Positions 34,029 to 45,433 are shown, counted from the first letter of the stretch. The stretch is 48,265 nt of DNA from Planctomycetota bacterium (GCA_016795295.1 JAEUHP010000032.1:1-48265); one strand, 5' to 3'. Numbers and translations: made by a program. The notes: generated by a model from the sequence alone, not told the origin.

Positions 34029-34861
34029 GATCAGCCTCGCAGCAGGGACAGCGCCGACTGCGGCTGGCTGTTCGCCTGCGACAACACCGACAGGCTCGCC
34101 TGCTGCAGGATGTTGTTCCTGGTCAGCTGCGCGGTCTCGTAGGCGACGTCGACGTCGCGGATGCGGGACTCGGCGGCGCTCAGGTTCTCGGTGGTCACCG
34201 CCAGGTTGTTGATGGTGCTGCCGAGCCGGTTCTGGATCGCGCCCAGCGAACCGCGCAGGGAGCTGATGGTGTTGATCGCGGCGTCGATCGACGAGATCGC
34301 CGTGGTGGTGGTGCCACCCGAGCCGATGTCGAGCGATTGCAGCGACAGGCTGGTGCTCAGCGCGGCGGTCAGCGTCACCGACAGCGTGTCGATGCCCGAG
34401 GTGGTGCCGAAGCCGACCTGGAAGGTCACCGAGGAGGACGAGCCGTCCAGCAGCTTGATGCCGTTGAACTCGGTCGAGCTGCCGATGCGGTTGACCTCGT
34501 CGACCAGGCTGCGGAACTCCTCGTTCAGCGTGGTCTTGTCCTGGTTGGACACCGAGCCGTTGCTCGACTGCACCGCCAGCTCACGCAGGCGGACCAGGAT
34601 CGAGCTGACTTCGTTGAGTGCACCTTCGGCGGTCTGCACCAGCGAGATGCCGTCGTTGGCGTTGCGCTTGGCCTGGTCGAGCGAGCGGACCTGCGAACGG
34701 AGCCGCTCGCTGATCGCGAGGCCGGCGGCATCGTCGGCGGCGGTCGAGATGCGCAAACCGGTCGACAGACGCCGGTAGTTGTTGCTCAGGCGATCGGTGA
34801 CCGTCGACAGATTGCGCTGCGCGTTGATGGAAGCGGTGTTGGTGTTGACTCGGAGACCCAT
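34029..34861. repeat. Direct repeat copy A (flagellin 1)
   Basis: This 833-base segment is a near-copy of 35235-36067, in the same orientation, offset by 1206 bases. Most differences are silent or conservative changes inside the coding region; the 3' end is nearly identical. Confidence 0.85.
34031..34861 (-). CDS. fliC: Flagellin 1
   Basis: The 276-residue protein is the flagellar filament subunit. It has the conserved N-terminal D0/D1 helices (MGLRVNTN, SINAQRNL, LSTGLRIS, DDAAGLAISERL, VQTAEGALNEVSSIL, LRELAVQ) and the C-terminal helices (NRLGSTINNLA, AAESRIRDVD, ILQQASLSVLSQANSQPQSAL). The middle is only about 60 residues of Ser/Thr/Gly-rich sequence, so the outer D2/D3 domains are missing. 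It is a tandem near-copy of flagellin 2 just upstream, differing at scattered positions. It is transcribed on the minus strand, with its own sigma-28-like promoter and an upstream intergenic region of 375 bp. No chaperone (FliS) or cap (FliD) gene is adjacent. Confidence 0.97.
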   Translation of the reverse strand: MGLRVNTNTASINAQRNLSTVTDRLSNNYRRLSTGLRISTAADDAAGLAISERLRSQVRSLDQAKRNANDGISLVQTAEGALNEVSSILVRLRELAVQSSNGSVSNQDKTTLNEEFRSLVDEVNRIGSSTEFNGIKLLDGSSSSVTFQVGFGTTSGIDTLSVTLTAALSTSLSLQSLDIGSGGTTTTAISSIDAAINTISSLRGSLGAIQNRLGSTINNLAVTTENLSAAESRIRDVDVAYETAQLTRNNILQQASLSVLSQANSQPQSALSLLRG

Positions 34862-34919
34862 GGTTGCCCTGTTGCGTTGCTGTGGTACGGCCCGCCTTCT
34901 TGGGCTGGGCTCGCGGTGA

Positions 34920-34946
34920 TGCTCGGGTGCAGCGCGACTGCCTTGA
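34920..34946 (-). promoter_or_regulatory. Sigma-28-like promoter of flagellin 1
   Basis: On the minus strand TCAA (34946-34943), 15 bases, then CCCGAGCA (34927-34920), like the flagellar sigma-28 pattern TAAA-N15-GCCGATAA. The end of the -10 is 58 bases before the ATG. Flagellin 2 has the same arrangement with the same spacing, which is the main support. Confidence 0.6.
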
Positions 34947-35118
34947 GGGTGGGTGGCGCGGAAATGCCGGAGAACTGCGCAGCGGGGCCGGGAATGTCGC
35001 GGGGCACGACAGTGAGAAGCCGATGGCAGCGCTGCATGCGTCGCGCGGCCGGTCTGCGGCGCGGGGTGCGGACGCAGCTGTAGAGTCTCGCCTCACCAGC
35101 TTCGCCGTGTCCCGTTGT

Positions 35119-35138
35119 GGAACGGCCGCGGCCGTTCC
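35119..35138. repeat. 20-bp perfect palindrome
   Basis: GGAACGGCCGCGGCCGTTCC is exactly self-complementary. It lies about 170 bases upstream of the flagellin 1 promoter and 98 bases past the flagellin 2 stop. It may be an operator, a second RNA hairpin or a cruciform. Confidence 0.6.
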
Positions 35139-35160
35139 CGCCCCAGTGCGCCGGGCGAAA

Positions 35161-35204
35161 ACGACGCGAGGCGGTGGGGCCAACCCGGCCCCCCGCCTCG
35201 TCGT
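35161..35204 (-). terminator. Intrinsic terminator of flagellin 2
   Basis: GAGGCGG (35168-35174) and GGGGCC (35176-35181) pair with GGCCCC (35187-35192) and CCGCCTC (35193-35199); the outer ACGAC pairs with GTCGT after a small bulge. In the minus direction the hairpin is followed by TTTT. It lies 32 bases past the flagellin 2 stop. Confidence 0.8.
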
Positions 35205-35234
35205 GTGCCGCGTGCGCGGCGTCGTCCGACTCTG

Positions 35235-36067
35235 GATCAGCCTCGCAGCAGCGTCAGCGCCGACTGCGGCTGGCTGTTCGCCTGCGACAACACCGAGATG
35301 CTCGCCTGCTGCAGGATGTTGTTCCTGGTCAGCTGCGCGGTCTCGTAGGCGACGTCGACGTCGCGGATGCGGGACTCGGCGGCGCTGAGGTTCTCGACCT
35401 GGATCGCCAGGTTGTTGATGGTGCTGCCGAGCCGGTTCTGGATCGCGCCCAGTGAACCGCGCAACGAACTCACCGTGTTGATCGCCGCGTCGATGTTCGA
35501 GATGGCGGTGGTGGTGGTGCCGCCAGAGCCGATGTCGAGCGACTGCAGCGACAGGCTGGTGCTGAGGGCCGCGCCGAGACTGACGTCCAGTGTGTCGATG
35601 CCGGCGGTGGTGCCGAAACCGACCTGGAAGCTGATCGAGCTGGCCGAGCCGTCGAGCAGCTTGATGCCGTTGAACTCGGTCGAGCTGCCGATGCGGTTGA
35701 CTTCGTCGATCAAGCTGCGGAACTCTTCGTTCAGCGTGGTCTTGTCCTGGTTGGACACCGAGCCGTTGCTCGACTGCACCGCCAGCTCACGCAAGCGGAC
35801 CAGGATCGAGCTGACTTCGTTGAGGGCACCTTCGGCGGTCTGCACGAACGAGATGCCGTCGTTGGCGTTGCGTTTGGCCTGCTCGAGGGAGCGGACCTGC
35901 GAACGGAGCCGTTCGCTGATGGCGAGACCGGCTGCGTCGTCCGCGGCGGTCGAGATGCGCAGGCCGGTCGACAGACGCCGGTAGTTGGTGCTCAGCCGGT
36001 CGGTGACCGACGCGAGGTTCCTCTGCGCGTTGATGGAGGTGACGTTGGTGTTGACACGTAGACCCAT
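35235..36067. repeat. Direct repeat copy B (flagellin 2)
   Basis: The second member of the direct repeat pair with 34029-34861. Recombination between the two would delete one flagellin gene and the 375-bp spacer. Confidence 0.85.
35237..36067 (-). CDS. fliC: Flagellin 2
   Basis: The 276-residue filament subunit is the same length as flagellin 1. Differences are concentrated at the N-terminus (NVTSINAQRNLASVTDRLSTN against NTASINAQRNLSTVTDRLSNN), in the short central Ser/Thr-rich region, and near NNLAIQVENLS. The conserved D0/D1 helices are intact, so it is probably functional, and the two subunits could co-polymerise or occupy different filament zones. It has its own sigma-28-like promoter, GGGGAA 6-7 bases before the ATG as ribosome-binding site, and a strong terminator. 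It is divergent from the sigma-54 activator gene at 36311. Confidence 0.97.
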   Translation of the reverse strand: MGLRVNTNVTSINAQRNLASVTDRLSTNYRRLSTGLRISTAADDAAGLAISERLRSQVRSLEQAKRNANDGISFVQTAEGALNEVSSILVRLRELAVQSSNGSVSNQDKTTLNEEFRSLIDEVNRIGSSTEFNGIKLLDGSASSISFQVGFGTTAGIDTLDVSLGAALSTSLSLQSLDIGSGGTTTTAISNIDAAINTVSSLRGSLGAIQNRLGSTINNLAIQVENLSAAESRIRDVDVAYETAQLTRNNILQQASISVLSQANSQPQSALTLLRG

Positions 36068-36125
36068 GTTGATTCCCCGATGCTGTGGTGTTTGCCCGCT
36101 CTTCTGAGCTTGACTTCGCCGTCAT

Positions 36126-36152
36126 GATCCGGCGGAGGTGTTGCAGCCTTGA
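36126..36152 (-). promoter_or_regulatory. Sigma-28-like promoter of flagellin 2
   Basis: On the minus strand TCAA (36152-36149), 15 bases, then GCCGGATC (36133-36126), close to TAAA-N15-GCCGATAA. The end of the -10 is 58 bases before the ATG, exactly as for flagellin 1. Confidence 0.65.
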
Positions 36153-36310
36153 GACCCGGGCGTGCCGGCGGGCGATTTCTGCGGTGATTTTCGCAAGTTG
36201 CCCAAAAGTCCGACGGCCGTTCGTGCCGAAACCGCCCTTGGCAAGGCGCTCCCCCGCGCGCCGGGCCCGCCACCGACCGGTGGCGCGAAACCAGACACAC
36301 AGGTCGGCTC

Positions 36311-37728
<1,418 letters not shown>

Positions 37729-37732
<4 letters not shown>

Positions 37733-38367
37733 GCACCCTGATGCCGCAGCTGTTGCCCGGGGTGCTCGGCCACGAGCTGCGCAACCCGTTGGCGGCGGCG
37801 ATGACCGGGGCGCTGCTGTTGCGCGAGATGCTGGACACCGACGACACGCGCGGTCCCGTGCTCGATTCGGTGTTGCACGACCTCGAACGCATCAAGCACC
37901 TGATCGACGGCTGGCTGCAGGTGGCGCGCGCCGGAGTGGCGCCGCGCCGCGAACTGTCGGTCGACGAACTGTTGGCCCGGGTCGCCGTTCGCCATGGTGC
38001 CCAGGTGGTCGGGCCGGCGTCGGACGCCGAAGTCGCCGGGGATCCGAGCCTGCTGGAGCGTGCGCTCGACAATTTGCTCGAGAACGCGCGCCAAGCGGGC
38101 GCTCGCCACGTGCGCCTGGCCGCCCAGGTCCTGGGTGGTCGCATCCAGGTGCACGTCGAGGACGACGGCCCCGGGATCGCACCGGCGCAACGCGAACGGC
38201 TGTTCCGTCCGGGTTCCACCGGCCGCGGTGGCCACGGTCTGGGGCTCTACGCCGTCGCCACCACGGTCGCTGCCCATGCCGGCACCGTGCAGTGTGTGCC
38301 GCTCACGCGCGGCACTCGCTTCACCATCACCCTGCCGCTCGCCGCGGCCTGTCCGGCGCTGGTCTGA
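37729..38367 (+). CDS. Short soluble histidine kinase
   Basis: At 212 residues this is a bare kinase core. The H-box is HELRNPLAAAMTG with His 15 almost at the N-terminus. The N-box (LDNLLENARQAG), G1 (DDGPGI) and G2 (GGHGLGLYAV) follow. There is no membrane segment and no sensor or PAS domain, so input must come through another protein. The GTG start overlaps the regulator's TGA as GTGA. Lack of a sensor domain and tight linkage make it the probable partner of the sigma-54 activator encoded just before. Confidence 0.92.
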
Positions 38368-38368
38368 G

Positions 38369-39256
38369 ATGCGTTGCCTTCTGGTCGACGACGAGCCCGG
38401 CATCCGCGAAGGGCTGGCTGCGCTGCTGCGCCGCAAGGGCCACCAAGTGGTCACGGCGGGGGACGGTGCGGCCGCTCACGCGGCGTTGGCCCACGACACG
38501 TTCGACGTGGTGGTCACCGACTGGCGGCTGCCGGACGGCACGGCGCGGACGTTCCTGGCCCAGTGCCGCGTGCCGGTGGTGGCGATCAGTGGGCATCCCG
38601 AGGAAGTCGATGCCGACGTCGCCGAAGTGCTGACCAAGCCCGTGGCTCCGGCCCACCTGATCGAGGTGCTGACCGGGCTCACGGCGGGTGCCGCGGCTCC
38701 GCCTGCCACGGCCCGCGCGACCGCAGCCCCCGAGGCGGCATCCGACCTCGCGGCGCTGCCTGCCGATGTCCGTCGTCTGGCCGCAGCGTTCCGGGCTCTG
38801 GTGGGCGGGGAACTCTGCGACGACGGCCCGTTCGTGGTGTTGCGCGGCGAACTGGTCGATCGCGCGCAACTGCCTGCGCTGCAAGCGCTTGGCGGCGACT
38901 TGCAGGTGCTGGTGCGCGGCGCCCAGGAGCACGTGCAGTTGCGCCTGTGCCGGGACGGGCGACCCCACCTCGATCTGCCGGTCGTTGCGGCTGGCCAGCC
39001 CTGGCCGGTCCGGGGCGAGTTCGCGGTCGACTTCGCGGCCAGTGGCACCACGGCCGCCGACTGCGCCGAGTTCGCCGGCCACCTCGAGCGCGCCGCACGC
39101 CGGCGCGCCGCCGGTGCCACCGTGCACTTCTTGAACCTGCCGGCCGCGTTCCGGGAGTGGGCCCGGAGTCATGGCCGGGAACACGAACTGCCGATGCAAG
39201 CGGTGGTCGGCCCGCGCCTGCCGGCGCTGTTCGCCGACCTCTGGAGCAACCCGTGA
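38369..39256 (+). CDS. Response regulator with unrecognised C-terminal domain
   Basis: The 295-residue protein starts with a receiver domain: acidic pair Asp 7-Asp 8, phosphorylation Asp 51 in VVTDWRLPDG, and Lys 90 in LTKPV. A Pro/Ala linker (about 108-125) leads to a C-terminal part of about 170 residues which I do not recognise. It has mixed helices and strands (for example VVLRGELVDRAQLPALQALGG and GATVHFLNLPAAFREWA) and no DNA-binding, GGDEF, HD or ATPase motif. The text VVLRGELV with a later LNLPAAFREW resembles STAS-like or antagonist-type folds only vaguely. It starts 1 base after the kinase gene. Confidence 0.8.
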   Translation: MRCLLVDDEPGIREGLAALLRRKGHQVVTAGDGAAAHAALAHDTFDVVVTDWRLPDGTARTFLAQCRVPVVAISGHPEEVDADVAEVLTKPVAPAHLIEVLTGLTAGAAAPPATARATAAPEAASDLAALPADVRRLAAAFRALVGGELCDDGPFVVLRGELVDRAQLPALQALGGDLQVLVRGAQEHVQLRLCRDGRPHLDLPVVAAGQPWPVRGEFAVDFAASGTTAADCAEFAGHLERAARRRAAGATVHFLNLPAAFREWARSHGREHELPMQAVVGPRLPALFADLWSNP

Positions 39257-40182
39257 GCGAGACCAAGTCCGACGTCGCGTCGACCACCCCGCAGTCCGGA
39301 GCACCGGCCGAGGCCGCCGGTTCCGGCAAGCCGTTGGCCGAGCTGATGGCCGATGGCCCGAAGGGCACTGGTCCTGGGCGCGCCGGCCCGAATCTGGACG
39401 CCGAGGCGCTGGCTGCCGCGCAAGCCGCCATCGCGGAGAGCGAGCGTGCGCTGGCGGCCGCGCGCGCGCAGCTCGCGGCGCACGGCCAGGTGCCACCGGC
39501 ACCGCAGCGTTCGCGGCGCGAACTGGCGCTGCGCCTGCTGCTGGCCGCGAACGTCCTGGCCATGGTCGTGGTGGCGGCGTTGCCCGGAGTGCGGCAGGCT
39601 GCGCCCGAAGGCCCCGCTGGCCACGTGGCGCCGCCGACGGGCCATGCCAGTCACGAACCGACTGCGCCCGCCACGCCGCGCCCGAACGATCGTTACCTGC
39701 AAGCCCTGCTGGCCAGCAGCAACGGCGAACACCGCAAGGCCGTGGACCTGCTCGAGCAGTACCTCGCCGACAACCCGCGGTTGGCCCCGAGTGCGCTGAT
39801 CAACGTTCTGATGGCCCTGGAATACAGTGCCCTGCGCGCCGGCGATCCAGCCGCGGCGCAGGCCTACCAGCGGCGCATCCAGGCGCTGCACGACAGCCAC
39901 AAGCTGCCCGACGATCTGGTGGCCGAGGCCGAAGCCGCGGCCCAGAGCGGCGACCAGGAGTCCTTGCGCCGGCTGTGGGCGCGGTTCCTGCTGCAGCAGC
40001 GCCAGATTCCGCCAGCACTCTACAAAAAGGTCGCCGAGGCGTACCTGCAGCTCGGTGACAGTTATCGGCAGCAGGCCAATGCCGCCGCCGAAGCGCAGCG
40101 ACGCCAGGAGCTCGAAGCCGCGGCGCAGGCCGCCCGCGAGCAGGCCGCGAGCGGCGGCGGCGAACGCGGGGGTGGGCGATGA
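39253..40182 (+). CDS. Single-pass membrane protein with TPR-like outer region
   Basis: The 309-residue protein has a long cytosolic N-terminal half (1-85, Ala/Glu/Gly-rich with a helix at 48-80), one membrane helix (about 91-110), a Pro/His-rich linker and a C-terminal helical domain (about 144-275) with TPR-like repeats (LLASSNGEHRKAVDLLEQYL, LPSALIN-type text). It ends in an Ala/Arg/Gly tail. The stretch after the membrane helix is on the outside if the Arg-rich part before it stays in the cytosol. Function unknown. GTG start overlaps the regulator stop by 4 bases. Confidence 0.75.
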   Translation: MSETKSDVASTTPQSGAPAEAAGSGKPLAELMADGPKGTGPGRAGPNLDAEALAAAQAAIAESERALAAARAQLAAHGQVPPAPQRSRRELALRLLLAANVLAMVVVAALPGVRQAAPEGPAGHVAPPTGHASHEPTAPATPRPNDRYLQALLASSNGEHRKAVDLLEQYLADNPRLAPSALINVLMALEYSALRAGDPAAAQAYQRRIQALHDSHKLPDDLVAEAEAAAQSGDQESLRRLWARFLLQQRQIPPALYKKVAEAYLQLGDSYRQQANAAAEAQRRQELEAAAQAAREQAASGGGERGGGR

Positions 40183-41837
40183 TCGGTGCGCTGCTGACCC
40201 TGCTCACGGCCCTGGCCGTGCTGCCGCAAACCGGGCGCGACGAGCCGACGTTCCGCGTGCAGCGGACCGCGGAGACCGCGAGCGGTCCAGGGCGCACCAC
40301 CGTGTCGGCGGATCGGCGGCAGGTGAACTGCCTCGACGCGCTCCGTGAACTGTGCGCTGCGGTCGGGTGGAGTCTGCGGGTCGAGAGTCGCACGCTGGAG
40401 AGCGAGCTGGCGTTCCAGAGCGTCGACCTGAACCTCGCCGAGCAGGACCCGCGGCTGGTGGCGCAACTGATCGCCGTGGCCGGCGGTGCCGACGTGGTGT
40501 TCGACGACGCGACGCCGGTCGAGGGCGCGCGGCCGACCGTGCACGTGGTCCGCGTGCCCGACCCGCAAGGCGAGTCCGGACGGCAGCGGCTGCGGGCCCT
40601 GGCCGGACAATGGTACCGTTCGTTCCTGCGCGACGAGTTGCAGCACGAACCGCTGGTGGCGCGCGAAGCGGTGCAAGTGCGCATGAACCTCGGGCAGCTG
40701 CTGGTCGACAGCGGCGATCTCGAGAACGCGATCACCTTGTATCGCGAAGCCTTCGACGCGCGGCCGCACGACCAGGTCGCCGCGGCCCTGCTGCGCATCG
40801 CCACCTGCCACCTCGACCTCGCCGCGGGCGCTGCCGAGCGGGTGGCGCAACGCGCGCATTTCGAACAAGCGGAGAAGTGGATGCGCCGCCTGTTCGAGCT
40901 GATGCCGACGGCCCCGGAGCTGACGCCGGCCACGGTGCTGCTGGGCCGGGCGATGCTCGGCATCGCGCGCACCGAGACGCGGCCGGAGCAGGTGCGTTCG
41001 CGGGCCGAACAGTGCCAGACGGAACTGCGCGCGCGCGTGATTCGCCTGGTGGAATCGGCCGAGATGCTGGAGGTGTGGCTGCTCGCCGCCGAAGCCCAGC
41101 TGCTGCTGGAACGGCCCGAGCGCGTCTACGAGACCATGCTGACCCTGCGCGAGTCCGGGTTCTTCCCCGAGCTCACGCCGGTGCAGTTCCGCGACTACCA
41201 CTTCCTGCTCGGCTACGGGGCCCTGGGCCTGCAGAAGTACGACCTGGCGATGCAGGCGCTGGAGTGGTTCCTGATCCACGCCGAAGCGGATGCCCGGCGC
41301 GGCATGGCCTACGTGATGCTCGCCGAGTCCTACCAGGCGCAGAAGAAGTACGTGCAGGCGCGCGCGGCCAGTGTGGAGGCGCGCAACCGGCACCTCGGCA
41401 CCTTGACGCCGGTGTGGCGCGAGCGGGCGCTGAAGGTCTGGGCGCGCACGGCGTTGGCGCTCGGGGAGAAGGACAGCGCCTTCCTCGAACTCGAACAGCT
41501 GGTGGCCCGCGGCGACGAGCCGGAGCTGGCGTTGTTCCTCGCCGACGAACTGCTGGCCGATCGCCAGTGGGAGCGCGCGATCGCCGTGGTCCGGCATCTG
41601 CTGGACCTCGACACCCCGATCGGCGACCGCGCGCGCTTCCGCAAGATCACCGCGCTCTACCAGCAGGCGGCGGCCAGCAAGCGGCTGGAGGACTTCCCGC
41701 CGCTCGCCATTCCGTTGGCGCCGAAACTCAACGACCCCGAACTGCGCAGCAAGGCGGCGACCATGATCGGCGACGCCTACGCGCGCACCGGCAAGCTCGA
41801 ACACGCCGCCGACGCCTACCGGGGGATCCTGCGATGA
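40179..41837 (+). CDS. Exported TPR protein with secretin-N-like region
   Basis: The 552-residue protein has a short signal peptide (hydrophobic, cut near residue 17). Residues about 44-110 read like a secretin or TonB short N-terminal (STN) module, with VNCLDALRELCAAVGWSL and a later strand-helix unit, but this is a pattern impression. From about 145 to the end it is helical with at least six TPR-like repeats (LGQLLVDSGDLENAITLYRE, AMAGIARTE-type, LGYGALGLQKYDLAMQALEW, MLAESYQAQKKYVQARAAS). Such proteins scaffold envelope machines. No enzyme motif. ATG overlaps the previous stop (ATGA). Confidence 0.75.
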   Translation: MIGALLTLLTALAVLPQTGRDEPTFRVQRTAETASGPGRTTVSADRRQVNCLDALRELCAAVGWSLRVESRTLESELAFQSVDLNLAEQDPRLVAQLIAVAGGADVVFDDATPVEGARPTVHVVRVPDPQGESGRQRLRALAGQWYRSFLRDELQHEPLVAREAVQVRMNLGQLLVDSGDLENAITLYREAFDARPHDQVAAALLRIATCHLDLAAGAAERVAQRAHFEQAEKWMRRLFELMPTAPELTPATVLLGRAMLGIARTETRPEQVRSRAEQCQTELRARVIRLVESAEMLEVWLLAAEAQLLLERPERVYETMLTLRESGFFPELTPVQFRDYHFLLGYGALGLQKYDLAMQALEWFLIHAEADARRGMAYVMLAESYQAQKKYVQARAASVEARNRHLGTLTPVWRERALKVWARTALALGEKDSAFLELEQLVARGDEPELALFLADELLADRQWERAIAVVRHLLDLDTPIGDRARFRKITALYQQAAASKRLEDFPPLAIPLAPKLNDPELRSKAATMIGDAYARTGKLEHAADAYRGILR

Positions 41838-42913
41838 ACGCCTGGCGCCTCGGCTGCTGCGGCGTACTGCTGGGCTGCAGCGCGCTGCTCCCGGCCCAGC
41901 AGGGCCTCGAAGACGACCGTGGCCGGCAGGACCTGTCGCGCATGCAGCGCGATCTGCAGTCGAGCCGTTCGGAGCTGGATCGGCTGATCGACCTGCGGCG
42001 TCGCCACGACCTCGGCTTGCCGCCGGAAGAGGATCCGACCGCACCTCGGCCGACGGGACCGCTGTCGAGCGAGCAGCGGGAACGCATGCAAGCGGAACTG
42101 CGCGAGCAGGAGAGCGCCACGGCCTCGATGCTGGAGCGCTGGAATCGACTGCGCAGCATGGCCGAGCAGTTGCGCGCCGAAGTGGCCGAACGGGCCACCC
42201 AGCCGCGACCCGAGGAGCCGTTCGCCGTGGTGCCCGCGCCGGGCAGTGCTCCAGCCAGTGCCAAGGTCGAGGGCAGTGGCACCCTCCGTTCGACTCCACC
42301 GCCGGCTGCCACCGCGACGGGTGCCACAACCGGCCCGGCGCCGACCGAGGCCGCACCCGCTGCCACCGCGGCACCGGTCCGGTTGCCGCCGCCGCGCGCC
42401 TTGATCCATGGCTCCAGCGACCACCTGCGGGTCGGCGAGGCCCTGTGCCTGGCCGGTCAGGATCTCGTGTTGCGCGCCGAGTCGGCGCGCGCCGGGGGCC
42501 AGGAGGAGATCGCGCGCCAGCTCGACCACGAAGCCAAGGAACGCCTGCAGCGGGCATTGGCCGAACTCGAACCCCTGCTGGCCGGCGTGGAACCACCGCT
42601 GGCGGCCCTGTTCTTCCAGGGACGTTGCCGCGAGCTGCTGTTCCGCCACGCCGAGCGCTACGACGGTCTGTCCCTGTCCCGTTCGCCGCGCGAGTTCCAG
42701 CAGCGCGAACAGGAGGTGCGCGACCCGTTCGTGGCGATCACCGGACGCGACGTGCAGAAGCAAGGCAAGCGCGGCGAGATCGAAGTGCTCGGCGCCTGGG
42801 GCCGGGCGGCGCAGGCGGCGCTGGAACACTTCCGCTGGACCAACGTGCACGGCACCTGGCAGCCCAAGATCGCGATCGACTCGATCCAGTGGTCGGGAGA
42901 ACAGGCCCCATGA
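41834..42913 (+). CDS. Exported coiled-coil protein, possible lipoprotein
   Basis: The 359-residue protein begins with a signal whose hydrophobic part ends VLLGC (Cys 15), a possible lipobox, or alternatively ends at LLPAQ. Two helical, charged stretches (about 30-60 and 80-120) look like coiled coil, followed by an Ala/Pro/Thr-rich linker (about 125-185) and a C-terminal helical domain (about 195-345). No catalytic motif. It is the third unrecognised envelope protein in this operon; ATG overlaps the preceding stop. Confidence 0.7.
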   Translation: MNAWRLGCCGVLLGCSALLPAQQGLEDDRGRQDLSRMQRDLQSSRSELDRLIDLRRRHDLGLPPEEDPTAPRPTGPLSSEQRERMQAELREQESATASMLERWNRLRSMAEQLRAEVAERATQPRPEEPFAVVPAPGSAPASAKVEGSGTLRSTPPPAATATGATTGPAPTEAAPAATAAPVRLPPPRALIHGSSDHLRVGEALCLAGQDLVLRAESARAGGQEEIARQLDHEAKERLQRALAELEPLLAGVEPPLAALFFQGRCRELLFRHAERYDGLSLSRSPREFQQREQEVRDPFVAITGRDVQKQGKRGEIEVLGAWGRAAQAALEHFRWTNVHGTWQPKIAIDSIQWSGEQAP

Positions 42914-44024
42914 GCAGCGCCGCCGTGTTGGATCCGGTGCGCCTGGACGATCGCGAGCTGCAGCAGGGCTTCGCGCAGTTCGTGGCCGCGGCCGGCGAGC
43001 TCGAACGCAGCTACCAGGCTTTGCAGGCGCGCGCTGCCGCAGTCGATCTCGAGTTGCAGTCGACCAACCTGGCCCTGCAGCAAGCGCTCGCCGAGCGCGA
43101 AGCGATCTTCGCCGCCCTGCCGCTCGGGCTGCTGCTGGTGGCCCCGGACGGCGCGTCGCGCTGCTGCAACGAGGAAGCCGAACGGCTGTGCGCCGTCGCG
43201 CACGGCCAGCAGCTCGATCTGGCGCGCTGTGCCCCGGGCGAGGTGGATCTCGGTTCGGGCCTGGTGCGCGTGCGCCGCGTCGCGGTCGCCAGTGGCGAGC
43301 TGGTGCTGCTCGAAGACCGGTCGCGGTTCCAGGAACTGGAGCGCGAAGTGCACCGGCTCGACCGCCTCGCCGGCCTCTCCGAGCTGGCGCTGGGCATCGC
43401 CCACGAGATCAAGAATCCGCTGAACGGGGTGATGGGGTTCGCCGCGCTGCTGGAGCGGCATCCGAACGGCCCCGACGCGGTGCGCCACGCGCAGCGCATC
43501 GGCCGCGGCGTGCGGCAGATCGACGCGATCTGCCGGGCATTGCTCGGCTTCGCCCGGCCGGCGCGCGGCGGGGCGCGCCACGCGCCGCTGCAAGCGGTGT
43601 TGGCGGCAGCGGCGCGCAGCGCCGGACTGCCGGCGGCGCGGCTGCAGTTGCACGGCGACGGCACGCTCCCGGTCGACGCCGAGGCACTGGAACGCGTGGT
43701 GGCGATCCTGCTGCGCAACGCCGTCGAAGCGGCGCCCACGGTGCAGGTGACGGTGACCGCGACGGCGCGGCATGGCCGCCTGGAGCTGGTGGTGCGCGAC
43801 GACGGCCCGGGTCTGCCGACCGAACTGGGCAAACGCATCCTGGAGCCGTTCGTCTCGACCAAGGAGCGCGGCACCGGGCTCGGCCTGCCGCTGGCGGTGC
43901 GCGTGCTGTCGTTCCTCGGCGGCGAACTGGAGCCGCTGTTCGACGCTGGTCCCGGCGCGGCGTTCCGCATCGCCTTGCCGTTGGCGCGGACCACGCCGGA
44001 ACCACGGTGCGCAGGAGCCGGCTC

Positions 44025-44028
<4 letters not shown>
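42910..44028 (+). CDS. Soluble PAS-like sensor histidine kinase (FleS/FlrB type)
   Basis: The 372-residue protein has no membrane segment. An N-terminal coiled coil (about 15-70) leads to a PAS-like domain (about 66-135), then the kinase core with H-box GIAHEIKNPLNG (His 165), N-box (ILLRNAVEAAPT), G1 (DDGPGL), F-box (LEPFVSTKERG) and G2 (GTGLGL). This layout matches FlrB/FleS kinases that control flagellar class III genes with a sigma-54 activator partner. The following gene is such an activator, overlapping by GTGA. Confidence 0.93.

Positions 44029-45433
<1,405 letters not shown>

Larger units (their letters stand above)
34862..35236. other. 375-bp region between the flagellin genes
   Basis: No gene is seen. 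It contains the flagellin 1 promoter (34920-34946), a 20-bp perfect palindrome (35119-35138) and the flagellin 2 terminator (35161-35204). Confidence 0.7.

Noticed and set aside
36068..36310. Sigma-54 promoter for the flagellin or activator genes
   Set aside because: No TGGCAC-N5-TTGC match with correct spacing was found on either strand; TTTGGGCAACTTGC is too short between GG and GC.
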